Assembly: GCF_009467795.1 (NCBI RefSeq) | Contig: NZ_WIAX01000016.1 | Location: forward strand, 1 to 43,842 | Reading direction: 5' to 3' | Length of the DNA stretch: 43,842 nucleotides | Source: Nesterenkonia halophila | Lineage (GTDB): Bacteria; Actinomycetota; Actinomycetes; Actinomycetales; Micrococcaceae | Shown here: positions 32,072-40,022 of the stretch, piece after piece | Layout: the number at the start of each line of letters is the position of its first letter | Numbering within the stretch: the stretch's first letter is position 1 | Made by a program: the position numbers and the translations under genes | The notes under the pieces: model-generated | Told to the model about the DNA's origin: nothing | The model's database searches: none | What the model saw: only the letters and a program-made list of their open reading frames with translations

Positions 32072-35008
32072 TCAGGCGGAGCGCGACGGCGCCCGCGCGG
32101 CGAAGAGCTCGGCCAGGTGCTGAGCCTCGACGTCGGCGAGGTCGTCGAGCTGGATCCGGCAGGACATCCCGTCAGCAAGCACCACCGTCTCCGGGTGCTC
32201 CGCCCGGGCGGAGCGGACCGCCGGCAGCAGGTAGGTCTCGGCGACGTCGACGCTGACCTCGTAGTGGCCGGCCTCGACGCCGAAGTTTCCGGCCAACCCG
32301 CAGCAGCCGGGCACGTCCTCGACCTGCGCACCGGCCGCCTCGAGCAGGGCCCGGTCGGCGGACCAGCCGACCACCGCCCGCTGGTGGCAGTGCGGCTGGG
32401 CCAGCGCCCGCACCCCGGCCAGATCCGGCAGCTCGACGCGTCCGGCGGCATGCAGCTCCGTGACCAGCTCGGCGAAGCTGCGCACGCCGGCGGCGACGTC
32501 GCCGGCCTCGGGGCGGGACGTCAGCTCGAGGACGTCGGAGCGCAGCGTCGCCAGGCAGGAGGGCTCCAGCGCCAGCACCGGCGCACCGGTGGCCAGATGT
32601 CCGGCGAGCAGCCCGACGACGCCGTCGACGAGCCCGCGCGCCTGATCCAGCTGGCCGGTGGTGATCCAGGGCAGCCCGCAGCAGCCGTGCTGCTCGATGA
32701 CCCGGACCTCGAGCCCCTGGCCGCGCAGATACTCGATCGCCGCACGGCCGGACTGCGGGAAGAAGTGGTCGGTGAACGAATCGGCCCAGACCCAGACGTC
32801 GGGCGTCGGCGAGACCGCCGTCGACGTCGCGGGCACCGCCGACGCCGCGCTGCGCCCACCCTTCGCCGCCTCCCGCGCGTCCTTCTTCGCGCCGCGGCGC
32901 AGCGTGGTCTCGGCGAACTGCGGCACCCCGCGCCGCGGATCCATGCCGGCGACCCGTTTGGCGATCCCGGCCAGCGGCTCCACGCCGCTGACCCGATTGA
33001 GCAGCTTCGCCGACGGAGCGGCCAGCCGCGCCCAGAAGGGCAGCCGCCCCAGGAAGTAGTGGGCCCGCGGGCGCCGTCGCTTCTCCGGACCGACGTCGTA
33101 GGTCTGGTGCAGCGCCTCGGACTTATAGGCGGCCATGTCCACGCCCGCCGGGCAGTCGACGGCGCAGCCCTTGCAGGACAGGCAGAGGTCCAGCGCCTCG
33201 TGGACGGCCGGATCGGCCAGCCCGTCGACCAGCGAACCGTCGACCGCCTCCTGCAGGATGCGCCCGCGGCCGCGGGTGGAGTCCTTCTCCTGACCGGTGG
33301 CCAGATAGGACGGACACATCACCGAGGAGGTCTGCGGAGCGACGCATTTGCCCACACCGGTGCACCGGTGCACTGCCGCGGCGAAGTCGCCGTCGTCGTG
33401 GCGCATCCGCAGCCCGGGCCAGGGCAGCTGCGCGGCCGGCCGCACCGGGCGCAGATCCTGGGTGTTGGACACCGGGTCGGCGATGATCCCGGGATTCAGC
33501 AGCCCGTCGGGATCGCAGAGCTGCTTGGCCGCCGAGAAGAGCTCCCGCGAGGTCTCGTCGTACATCGTCTCCAGCAGCGAGGAGCGCACCCGCCCGTCGC
33601 CGTGCTCGCCGGAGAGCGAGCCGCCGACCTCGGCCAGCCGCTCGGCACAGGCGTCGAGGAACTCGGCGAAGACCCCGGTGGAGTCCGGCTCTCCGGCATG
33701 GAAGGGGAAGTCGATGCGGCAGTGGATGCAACCGTCGCCGAAGTGCCCGTAGGGGTAGCCGTGCAGACCGAACTGCTCGAGCAGCGACTCGAACTCGCGC
33801 ATCCAGGAGCCCAGCTGCTCGGGCGGCACCGCGGCGTCCTCCCAGCCGGAGTGGGCCGGAGTGTCCAGGCTGACGCCGGCCAGTCCGGCGCCGTCCGCGC
33901 GGATCGCCCAGAGCGCGGCGGCCTCCGCGTCCGCATCCACCAGGCGCGTGCCGACGGCCCCGGAGGCGTCGCGGACGGCGGCCAGCACGTCGGCGGCGTC
34001 CTCGCCGGCGGCCTCGACGAAGAGCCAGCTGCGCCCGTCCGGCAGATCCGGGACCGGCTTGCCCGCGCCGCGCACCAGGTCCACCAGCCGCGAATCCATG
34101 CCCTCGCAGGCGATCAGCCGGCCGGGCGCGGCCTGCAGCAGAGCCGGCACCGCGTCGGCGGCCTCGCCGACGTCGGGGTAGCCGAGCACCAGCAGCAGGC
34201 GATTCGGCTCGTCGGCGACCAGGTTGACCTCGGTCTCCAGCAGCGTGGCCAACGTGCCCTCGGTGCCGACCAGGAAGCGGTCGACGCGGCCGCGGTGCTC
34301 GGGCAGCAGATGCTCCAGCGAGTAGCCGCTGACCTGCCGGTCGAAGCGGCCGAAGTGCGTGCGGATGTGGGCCAGGTTCTCACCGGCCAGCTCTGCCAGC
34401 GACGCCGCGGTGGAGCCGGCGGCCGCGGTCAGCCCGGTGGAGTCGGCGCTGAGCGAGGCGACCTCGCCGTTGCCGAAGAGCACCTGGGCCGAGACGACGT
34501 TGTCGACGGTCCGCCCGTAGCCCAGCGCGCGCGTGCCGCAGGCGTTGTTGCCGATCATCCCGCCGATCGTGCAGCGGGTGTGGGTCGAGGGGTCGGGCCC
34601 GAAGCGCAGTCCGTGGCGGGCGACGGCGCGCTGCAGCTGGGCATGCACGACCCCGGGCTGCACCCGGGCCGTGCGCGCCTCGGGGTCGACCTCCAGGATC
34701 CCGTCGAGATCGCGGGTGTCGACGACGATCCCCTCGCCGACGGCATTGCCGGCGATCGAGGTGCCCGCCCCGCGCATCGTCAGCGGCACGCCGAGCTCGC
34801 GGGAGACCTCGTGGACGGCCTGCAGCTGCTCGACGTGGTCGGGGCGGGCGACGACCTGCGGCACCACCCGGTAGAGGCTGGCGTCGGAGGAGTACATGCC
34901 CCGGGTCAGCGTCGAGTCGTCGACTCCGGCCACACCGGCGGCGCGCAGCGCCGCGGCGATCTGCCGGCCGGCGTCGACGTCGTCGCGCTGGGCGAGCGTC
35001 GCGGTCAC
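32072..35008 (-). CDS. FAD-binding and Fe-S-binding oxidoreductase (YdiJ / D-2-hydroxyglutarate dehydrogenase-like)
   Basis: This 978-residue fusion has an FAD-binding type 4 domain (about 40-210; PLTMRGAGTSIAGNAVGEG, GPDPSTHTRCTIGGMIGNNA) and an FAD-linked oxidase C-terminal domain with YPYGHFGDGCIHCRIDFPF. Two 4Fe-4S motifs follow (CTGVGKCVAPQTSSVMCPSY; CLSCKGCAVDCPAG). The C-terminal half has paired CCG cysteine-rich domains (EQHGCCGLPWITTGQ, VPGCCGLAGNFGVEAG). GTG start with AGGAG 6 nt before. It should oxidise a 2-hydroxyacid and pass electrons to a quinone or other acceptor. It lies 30 nt after the DUF3830 gene and is probably the fourth gene of the leftward operon, giving that pathway a second hydroxyacid-oxidising step. 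Confidence 0.9.
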   Translation of the reverse strand: MTATLAQRDDVDAGRQIAAALRAAGVAGVDDSTLTRGMYSSDASLYRVVPQVVARPDHVEQLQAVHEVSRELGVPLTMRGAGTSIAGNAVGEGIVVDTRDLDGILEVDPEARTARVQPGVVHAQLQRAVARHGLRFGPDPSTHTRCTIGGMIGNNACGTRALGYGRTVDNVVSAQVLFGNGEVASLSADSTGLTAAAGSTAASLAELAGENLAHIRTHFGRFDRQVSGYSLEHLLPEHRGRVDRFLVGTEGTLATLLETEVNLVADEPNRLLLVLGYPDVGEAADAVPALLQAAPGRLIACEGMDSRLVDLVRGAGKPVPDLPDGRSWLFVEAAGEDAADVLAAVRDASGAVGTRLVDADAEAAALWAIRADGAGLAGVSLDTPAHSGWEDAAVPPEQLGSWMREFESLLEQFGLHGYPYGHFGDGCIHCRIDFPFHAGEPDSTGVFAEFLDACAERLAEVGGSLSGEHGDGRVRSSLLETMYDETSRELFSAAKQLCDPDGLLNPGIIADPVSNTQDLRPVRPAAQLPWPGLRMRHDDGDFAAAVHRCTGVGKCVAPQTSSVMCPSYLATGQEKDSTRGRGRILQEAVDGSLVDGLADPAVHEALDLCLSCKGCAVDCPAGVDMAAYKSEALHQTYDVGPEKRRRPRAHYFLGRLPFWARLAAPSAKLLNRVSGVEPLAGIAKRVAGMDPRRGVPQFAETTLRRGAKKDAREAAKGGRSAASAVPATSTAVSPTPDVWVWADSFTDHFFPQSGRAAIEYLRGQGLEVRVIEQHGCCGLPWITTGQLDQARGLVDGVVGLLAGHLATGAPVLALEPSCLATLRSDVLELTSRPEAGDVAAGVRSFAELVTELHAAGRVELPDLAGVRALAQPHCHQRAVVGWSADRALLEAAGAQVEDVPGCCGLAGNFGVEAGHYEVSVDVAETYLLPAVRSARAEHPETVVLADGMSCRIQLDDLADVEAQHLAELFAARAPSRSA

Positions 35009-35038
35009 CTGCGGCTCCTCTCCCCCGGTCCCCCGGGC

Positions 35039-35539
35039 TCAGTCCTCGAGTCGGCTGAAGGCCAGCGTCTCGCCCCGGGCGCCGTCCATCCAGATGGAGG
35101 CGCAGGCGGCGGCCATCTCCTCCAGCCCTTCCTCCACTGTGGCGACCACCGTGCCGGGGATCCACCCCTGGTCGCCGTTGATCAGCAGATTGTTCCGCCC
35201 GTAGAACAGCGCCAGGTCCACCAGGTCGCCGGTGCCGGCCTCGGAGTCGGCATCATACCCGTAGGCCGGATTGCCCAGCTGTTCAGGTGTGAAGTGGAAA
35301 TAGCAGATATCACCGGGGATCGGAGTCACCGTGGTGTTCTCCCGGGTGTCCGCGATGCCGCCGAAGGGCGGGACCAGCGCATAGATCTCGTTGCGGGCGT
35401 ATTTGCCGTGATAGACCTGACCGGACTGCGGCAGGGCCTCCCAGACCGCCTGCGCGGTGCGCGGGGCCTCCTCATCCAGCAGGCGTGCCGTGCAGCTGAC
35501 CCCGCGCCGGGTCAGCTCGATCCTCATCCGACGGGCCAT
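35039..35539 (-). CDS. DUF3830 family protein (cyclophilin-like fold)
   Basis: This 166-residue protein starts MARRMRIELTRRGVSC. The family's conserved block is visible as YHGKYARNEIYALVPPF and ENTTVTPIPGDICYFHF, followed by a FYGRNNLLINGDQGWIPG strand pair. GGAGG precedes the ATG by 5 nt and the gene starts 2 nt after the amidase stop, so it is translated with it. The family has no established reaction. In many genomes such genes sit beside amidases, racemases or maleate-isomerase-like proteins, as here. This points to a role in breakdown of a small cyclic or amide compound (inference). Confidence 0.85.
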   Translation of the reverse strand: MARRMRIELTRRGVSCTARLLDEEAPRTAQAVWEALPQSGQVYHGKYARNEIYALVPPFGGIADTRENTTVTPIPGDICYFHFTPEQLGNPAYGYDADSEAGTGDLVDLALFYGRNNLLINGDQGWIPGTVVATVEEGLEEMAAACASIWMDGARGETLAFSRLED

Positions 35540-35541
35540 GC

Positions 35542-37032
35542 TCACCTCCCGATGCTCGTGGTCTGCTCGGCCGATTCTGGACCCGCGGCCGCGCCGGCTC
35601 CGGCGCCCGACGCGCGGCGCCGCGCCTCGTCGAGCTCCACCGGGCGGATGAACCCTTCTCCGGCGGCTCGCTCGTAGGCACGTGCGGCACGCAGCACCTG
35701 TCGATCCTGCGTCCGCGCCCCGACGAGCTGGAGGCCGACCGGCATGCCCGTCGACGTGGTCCCGCAGGGCACCGAGGCGCCGGGCTGCTGGGTCATGTTG
35801 AACGGATAGGTGTAGGGCGTCCAGCTGGTCCAGGTCTGTGAGGACCACCCCTCCGGCGCCTGACGCTCCTTGCTGAACGCAGTGATCGGCATCGTCGGGG
35901 TGACCAGCAGGTCATAGGTCTCATGGAAGGCGCCCATGCGCACGCCCATGTCCATCCGGCGAGCGGTCGCCCCCAGGTAGTCCAGGGCGGAGTCGCCCAG
36001 GTGCTGTTCGATCCCGGCGCGCAGCCCCGGGTCGACCTGCTCGAGCGCGCCAGGGCCGAAGGGCTCGAGGACCTTGGCGGCTCCGGTGAACCAGAGGATG
36101 TGGAAGGCCTCCACCGGATCCGACAGCCCTGGGTCGATCTGCTCCACCGTCGCCCCCTGGGCCGCCAGGACCTCGACCGCCTCGGCGACGAGCCGCTCGA
36201 CCTCCGGGTCGTTGCCGCCGAAGCCCAGATTCGGCGAGTAGGCGATGCGCAGCCCGGCGATCCCGTCCTCGAGTCCCTCGGTGAAGGACGCCGTCGGCGT
36301 CGGCAGCGCCGACCAGTCGCGCGAGTCGAAGCCGGAGATGACGTCCAGCAGCATCGCCGCGTCGGTGACCGTCCGGGCCATCGGCCCGGCGTGGGCCAGC
36401 GTGCCGAAGGGCGAGGAGGGGTACATCGGCACAGTGCCGTAGGTGGGCTTCAGCGCCACCGTGCCGGTGAAGGAGGCGGGGATGCGCACGGAGCCGCCGC
36501 CGTCGGTGCCCACCGCCCAGGCGCCCATCCCGGAGGCTACTGCGGCCGCGGCCCCTCCGGAGGAGCCGCCCGGCGTCGTCGTCGTGTCCCACGGGTTGCC
36601 GGTGGCCCCGTGGCGGAGGCTGTCCGTGGTGCCCTTCCAGGCGAACTCCGGCGTCGTCGTCTTGCCCAGCCGCACCGCCCCGGCCTCGCGCAGCCGGGCG
36701 ACGCAGGGGGCGTCGAAGTCCAGGGCGTCGTCGTCGGCGTCGAGCAGCCGGCTGCCCTTCACCGTGGGCGCTCCCGCAGTGGGGAACATGTCCTTGATCG
36801 TCATCGGCACGCCGTCGGCCGGGCCGAGCGGCGCCCCCTGCGCCCAGCGCGCCTCGGACTCGCGGGCCGCGGCGAGCGCGGCCTCGTCCTCGACCAGCAC
36901 GAAGGCGTTGAGCGACTCGTCCCGGGCATGGATCCGAGCCAGGCACGCCTCGGCGGCCTCCACCGGGGACAGGTCGCCCGCGCGGTACCCCGCGACGAGC
37001 TCGACGGCCGTCATCTCAGCCGGATCCCTCAT
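35542..37032 (-). CDS. Amidase signature family protein
   Basis: This 496-residue enzyme has the complete Ser-cisSer-Lys triad: Lys80 in PMTIKDMF, Ser157 in TPGGSSGGAAAA and nucleophile Ser181 in TDGGGSVRIPASF. Length is normal for the family. GAGGAGG lies 7 nt before the ATG. The gene begins 48 nt after the hydroxyacid dehydrogenase stop and is followed after 2 nt by the DUF3830 gene. It hydrolyses a carboxamide or carbamate to acid plus ammonia. The substrate is unknown, but the company of two hydroxyacid oxidoreductases and maleate-isomerase-like proteins suggests a small dicarboxylic or 2-hydroxy acid amide. The C-terminal 30 residues are low complexity (Ala/Gly-rich). Confidence 0.92.
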   Translation of the reverse strand: MRDPAEMTAVELVAGYRAGDLSPVEAAEACLARIHARDESLNAFVLVEDEAALAAARESEARWAQGAPLGPADGVPMTIKDMFPTAGAPTVKGSRLLDADDDALDFDAPCVARLREAGAVRLGKTTTPEFAWKGTTDSLRHGATGNPWDTTTTPGGSSGGAAAAVASGMGAWAVGTDGGGSVRIPASFTGTVALKPTYGTVPMYPSSPFGTLAHAGPMARTVTDAAMLLDVISGFDSRDWSALPTPTASFTEGLEDGIAGLRIAYSPNLGFGGNDPEVERLVAEAVEVLAAQGATVEQIDPGLSDPVEAFHILWFTGAAKVLEPFGPGALEQVDPGLRAGIEQHLGDSALDYLGATARRMDMGVRMGAFHETYDLLVTPTMPITAFSKERQAPEGWSSQTWTSWTPYTYPFNMTQQPGASVPCGTTSTGMPVGLQLVGARTQDRQVLRAARAYERAAGEGFIRPVELDEARRRASGAGAGAAAGPESAEQTTSIGR

Positions 37033-37080
37033 GCCATTACCTCCTCGGAAGCCTCGGCGCCGCGGTCGCGGACGCCTCTC

Positions 37081-38067
37081 TCAGGTGCGGGGCACGTAGC
37101 CCCTCTCCTTGTCGACCACGTTGGCGACCGGCTCGCCGTCGAGCCACCGCCGCGCGTTGTCGAGGAACTGCTCGGCCAGCGCCTCGCGCCAGCCGACGAC
37201 GTCGCCGGACATGTGCGCCGAGAGCATCACGTCCTCCCGCCCCCAGAGCGGAGAGTCGGCCGGCAGCGGCTCGGCGGCGAAGACGTCGAGGGCGGCGAAG
37301 CCCAGCGGCCCGGAGTCCAGCGCCTCTACCAGGGCCGCCTCGTCGACCGACTCGCCGCGGCCGATGTTGATCAGCTGCGCCCCCGGTGCGACGGCGGCCA
37401 GCACCTCCGCGCCGATCAGCCCGCGGGTCTGCGGGGTCAGCGGGGCGGCGTTGATGATGTGGTCGGCTCGGCCGACGTGCGCGGCCAGGTCCTCGCTGGC
37501 GATCACGGTGCCGAAGTCGGGGTCGTCGTCGCGGGCGGTGCGGCCGGCGGCGAAGACCTCGACGCCGACGGCGCGCAGCAGCGTCGCGATCTCACGGCCG
37601 ATGGCCCCGGTGCCGATGACCAGCGCGGTGCTGCCGCGCACCTGGCGCGTCTCGCGATGCTCCCAGACGCCGTCGCGCTGGCGGGAGAGGCTGCCGGCGA
37701 AGTCCTTGGCCCGGGCGATGACGGCGCCGAGCACGTACTCGGCGATGGGCCGGTCGAAGATGCCCTGGGCGTTGGTGACCACGACGTCTGAGGAGATGAG
37801 CTCGTCGAAGAGCATCTTGTCGACGCCGGCGGCGGCCACGTGGATCCAGCGCAGCGCATCGGCGGCATGCCATGCGTCGGCGACGGCGCTGGAGAAGAAG
37901 TCCCAGAGGAAGAGGGCATCGGCGCCGCGCAGCCCGTCGGCGAGGTCCTCGGCGACGACGGTGCGGATCTCTGCCCGGTCGCGGAGCGTGTCGAGTCCGG
38001 CGGGGGCGTCGGCGCCGTCGACGCCGGCGGGGCACAGGACTGTGACGACCGGCAGAGTGCTCGCCAT
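37081..38067 (-). CDS. D-2-hydroxyacid dehydrogenase (NAD-dependent)
   Basis: This 328-residue enzyme has a Rossmann motif IGTGAIGREIA (152-157 for GTGAIG) and the catalytic Arg237 in INIGRGESVDE, Glu266 in DVFAAEPLPA and His285 in MLSAHMSG. The substrate-domain segment IHVAAAGVDKMLF is typical of the family. It reduces a 2-oxoacid or oxidises a D-2-hydroxyacid. GGAGG lies 6 nt before the ATG. It is the first gene of the leftward operon, whose promoter lies between 38178 and 38207. The substrate is not predictable beyond the 2-oxo/2-hydroxy acid class. Confidence 0.92.
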   Translation of the reverse strand: MASTLPVVTVLCPAGVDGADAPAGLDTLRDRAEIRTVVAEDLADGLRGADALFLWDFFSSAVADAWHAADALRWIHVAAAGVDKMLFDELISSDVVVTNAQGIFDRPIAEYVLGAVIARAKDFAGSLSRQRDGVWEHRETRQVRGSTALVIGTGAIGREIATLLRAVGVEVFAAGRTARDDDPDFGTVIASEDLAAHVGRADHIINAAPLTPQTRGLIGAEVLAAVAPGAQLINIGRGESVDEAALVEALDSGPLGFAALDVFAAEPLPADSPLWGREDVMLSAHMSGDVVGWREALAEQFLDNARRWLDGEPVANVVDKERGYVPRT

Positions 38068-38176
38068 CGGTCACCTCCGGGTGCTGTCGAGAGCCTCGGG
38101 GCCTCCGCCGGCGCCCGGCGGAAGGATGTGGTGCGTCCTCCCCGACGGGTGCTTTCCGACGGGGCGACTGTGCGGC

Positions 38177-38212
38177 TATGCTATGGAGACCTTCAGAAGA
38201 TTGTCAACAATC
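38177..38212. promoter_or_regulatory. Divergent promoters with overlapping -10 boxes and one GntR-type operator
   Basis: On the minus strand TTGACA (38207-38202) and TAGCAT (38183-38178) form a strong promoter with 18-nt spacing for the hydroxyacid dehydrogenase operon. On the plus strand TATGCT (38177-38182) is a good -10 box for the racemase-like genes, with only a weak -35. The two -10 boxes overlap by five bases. GATTGTCAACAATC (38199-38212, perfect 6-bp arms) covers the leftward -35 and lies just past the rightward start point. One dimer bound there could therefore block both directions. Confidence 0.6.
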
Positions 38213-38253
38213 CTCATGAAGTCTCGTCAGCACGTCCGAGATTGGAGCCGCTC

Positions 38254-39066
38254 ATGGCCCTCTCCCCCGCTCCCCGCCCCGGCGAGCCCGCTCGCACCGA
38301 GATTCTCGACGAGTCGGTCCGGCATCCCGCCGTGGGCATGGTTGTCCCCTACGACATGGCCCTGGATCGCGAGCTGCGCCGATTCAGCGCGGATCCCGCG
38401 GGCGCCGAACAGCTGGATCTGCTGTTCACCCGCACCCGGTTCGAGCCCATGAAGGTCACCGTGCGCCAGGCCAGGGCGATCTCGAAGCCTCGGGCGATCG
38501 CCGACTGCGCCCGGTCTATCGCCGAGACCGGCCCGGAGGCCACGGTCTACGGCTGCACCTCGGGCAGCTTCATCCGTGGGCGCGCCGGAGAACAGGCGCT
38601 GCGGCGGGCGATGCGCGCGGCGGTGCCGGTGCCGGCCTTCACGACCTCCGGCGCGCTGCTCGACGCGGTCCGGGCCCTGGGAGCGGAGACGATCGCGACG
38701 GCCACCCCGTACAACGACGCGATCACCGCCCAGTTCGCGGCGTTCTTCGCCGAGGCCGACATCCACCTGATGAACAACGCGAACCTCGGCCTCTCCGGCC
38801 GCATCTGGACGGTGCCGCCGGAGCGCACCTACGACCTGGTGCGCGCCGCCGACAGCGACCGCGCCGACGTCGTCGTGGTCTCCTGCACCAATCTGCCGAC
38901 CTACGAGGTCCTCGACGCTCTGGAGCACGACCTGGGCAAACCGGTGATCTCGGCGAACCAGGCCACGATCTGGCAGGTGATGCGCCACCTCGACGTGCCC
39001 TACGCCGGCCCCGGCGCCGCGCTGCGGGCGACGCTGCCGGCGCCGCAGCACCAGCCGGCCGCCTGA
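38254..39066 (+). CDS. Asp/Glu racemase superfamily protein, maleate isomerase/arylmalonate decarboxylase-like (two catalytic Cys)
   Basis: This 270-residue protein has the first catalytic Cys101 in VYGCTSGSFIRG and the second Cys211 in VVVSCTNLPTYEVLD, both in the expected places for maleate cis-trans isomerase. GMVVPYDMALDREL and LGKPVISANQATIW are further family marks. The start at 38254 has TTGGAG upstream; reading further back would enter the divergent promoter. It is the first rightward gene, 83 nt ahead of a related gene. It probably isomerises or racemises a small dicarboxylic acid, or decarboxylates a malonate; motif inspection does not settle which. Confidence 0.82.
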   Translation: MALSPAPRPGEPARTEILDESVRHPAVGMVVPYDMALDRELRRFSADPAGAEQLDLLFTRTRFEPMKVTVRQARAISKPRAIADCARSIAETGPEATVYGCTSGSFIRGRAGEQALRRAMRAAVPVPAFTTSGALLDAVRALGAETIATATPYNDAITAQFAAFFAEADIHLMNNANLGLSGRIWTVPPERTYDLVRAADSDRADVVVVSCTNLPTYEVLDALEHDLGKPVISANQATIWQVMRHLDVPYAGPGAALRATLPAPQHQPAA

Positions 39067-39149
39067 TTCCTCCCGATCGCGACGACCCGTCGCCTCCGCT
39101 GGAACAGCCCCATAGGAAGAACCTCGCAGGACCCCGAAGGAGCCCGAAG

Positions 39150-39938
39150 ATGACGCCCGCACCCGCCGGCGACGCCGCCGTCGCCCCGCCGACCGTCGGC
39201 ATCCTCTACCCCGGCCACGCCGCCGAGGACGACTACCCCCGCTTGGCCGCCGCCGAGCCTCAGGCGCTGCGCCTGCCGCTGGTGCACACCACCATCGGCG
39301 TCGACGAGCACACTGTCGAGGCGCTGCGCGAGACCGGATCGCATGCCCGCCTCGCCGAGGGCGCCGGCCGACTGCAGGCCGCGCACGCCGTCGACGCGCT
39401 GATGTGGGCCTGCACCTCCGGCAGCTTCGTCTTCGGCCGCGACGGCGCCCGGGCGCAGGCCGAGGCGCTCCAGGAGGTCGCCGGCGTGCCGACGTCGTCG
39501 ACATCGCTGGCCTTCGCCCATGCGCTGGAGGCCCTGGACGTGGGGCGCGTCGGCGTCGCCGCCTCCTACCCGCAGCCGCTGGCCGAGCATTTCCGCGGCT
39601 TCCTGACCGAGCACGGCGTCGACGTGCTGACCTTCGCCGCCGAGGGGGTCTTCACCGCCGCCGAGGTCGGACATCTGGGCCGCGACCTGATGCTGACGAT
39701 GATCCGCTCGGTCGACGCTGAGGACGTCGAGGCGGTGCTGGTGCCGGACACGGCGCTGCACTCGCTGGACTGGGTCGCCGACGTCGAGCACACCCTCGGA
39801 AAGCCGGTGCTGACGGCGAACCAGGTCACCGTCTGGGAGGGACTGCGGCTGACCGGCCGGCCGATGCCGTCGCTGCCGCAGCTCGGCCGGCTCGGCCGCA
39901 CGACGACGGCCTCGGACGCCTCGGGAGCGAACCGCTAG
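39150..39938 (+). CDS. Asp/Glu racemase superfamily protein lacking the second catalytic Cys
   Basis: This 262-residue relative of the preceding gene contains GILYPGHAAEDDYPRL, the first Cys88 in MWACTSGSFVFGRDG, and LGKPVLTANQVTVWEG near the end. At the place of the second Cys it has VLVPDTALHSLDWV, with Asp200 instead. Single-Cys members exist (arylmalonate decarboxylase keeps only the other Cys), so it may carry out a different reaction or work as a partner subunit. AAGGAG precedes the ATG. Its stop codon TAG is the start of the -10 box of the second gntR gene. Function is inferred at superfamily level only. Confidence 0.8.
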   Translation: MTPAPAGDAAVAPPTVGILYPGHAAEDDYPRLAAAEPQALRLPLVHTTIGVDEHTVEALRETGSHARLAEGAGRLQAAHAVDALMWACTSGSFVFGRDGARAQAEALQEVAGVPTSSTSLAFAHALEALDVGRVGVAASYPQPLAEHFRGFLTEHGVDVLTFAAEGVFTAAEVGHLGRDLMLTMIRSVDAEDVEAVLVPDTALHSLDWVADVEHTLGKPVLTANQVTVWEGLRLTGRPMPSLPQLGRLGRTTTASDASGANR

Positions 39939-39956
39939 GATGGATCGTCGACAATC
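39936..39956 (+). promoter_or_regulatory. Promoter -10 box and operator of the second gntR gene
   Basis: TAGGAT (39936-39941) shares its first three bases with the stop codon of the preceding gene. GATCGTCGACAATC (39943-39956) begins one base later and so covers the likely transcription start. It matches the palindrome at 38199-38212 in 12 of 14 positions, which supports one regulator for both sites. The leader to the ATG at 40023 is about 75 nt. Confidence 0.55.
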
Positions 39957-40022
39957 TGCAGATCCGCGTCGCCGCGCCGTGCCCGGCGATGCCCCCGCGA
40001 AGGAGATGACACCGCCCTCACC

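Noticed and set aside
32117..35677. A 1186-codon open frame on the plus strand opposite the FAD/Fe-S oxidoreductase
   Set aside because: The minus strand carries all FAD, Fe-S and CCG motifs; the plus-strand frame is low-complexity Gly/Arg/Val/Gln sequence.
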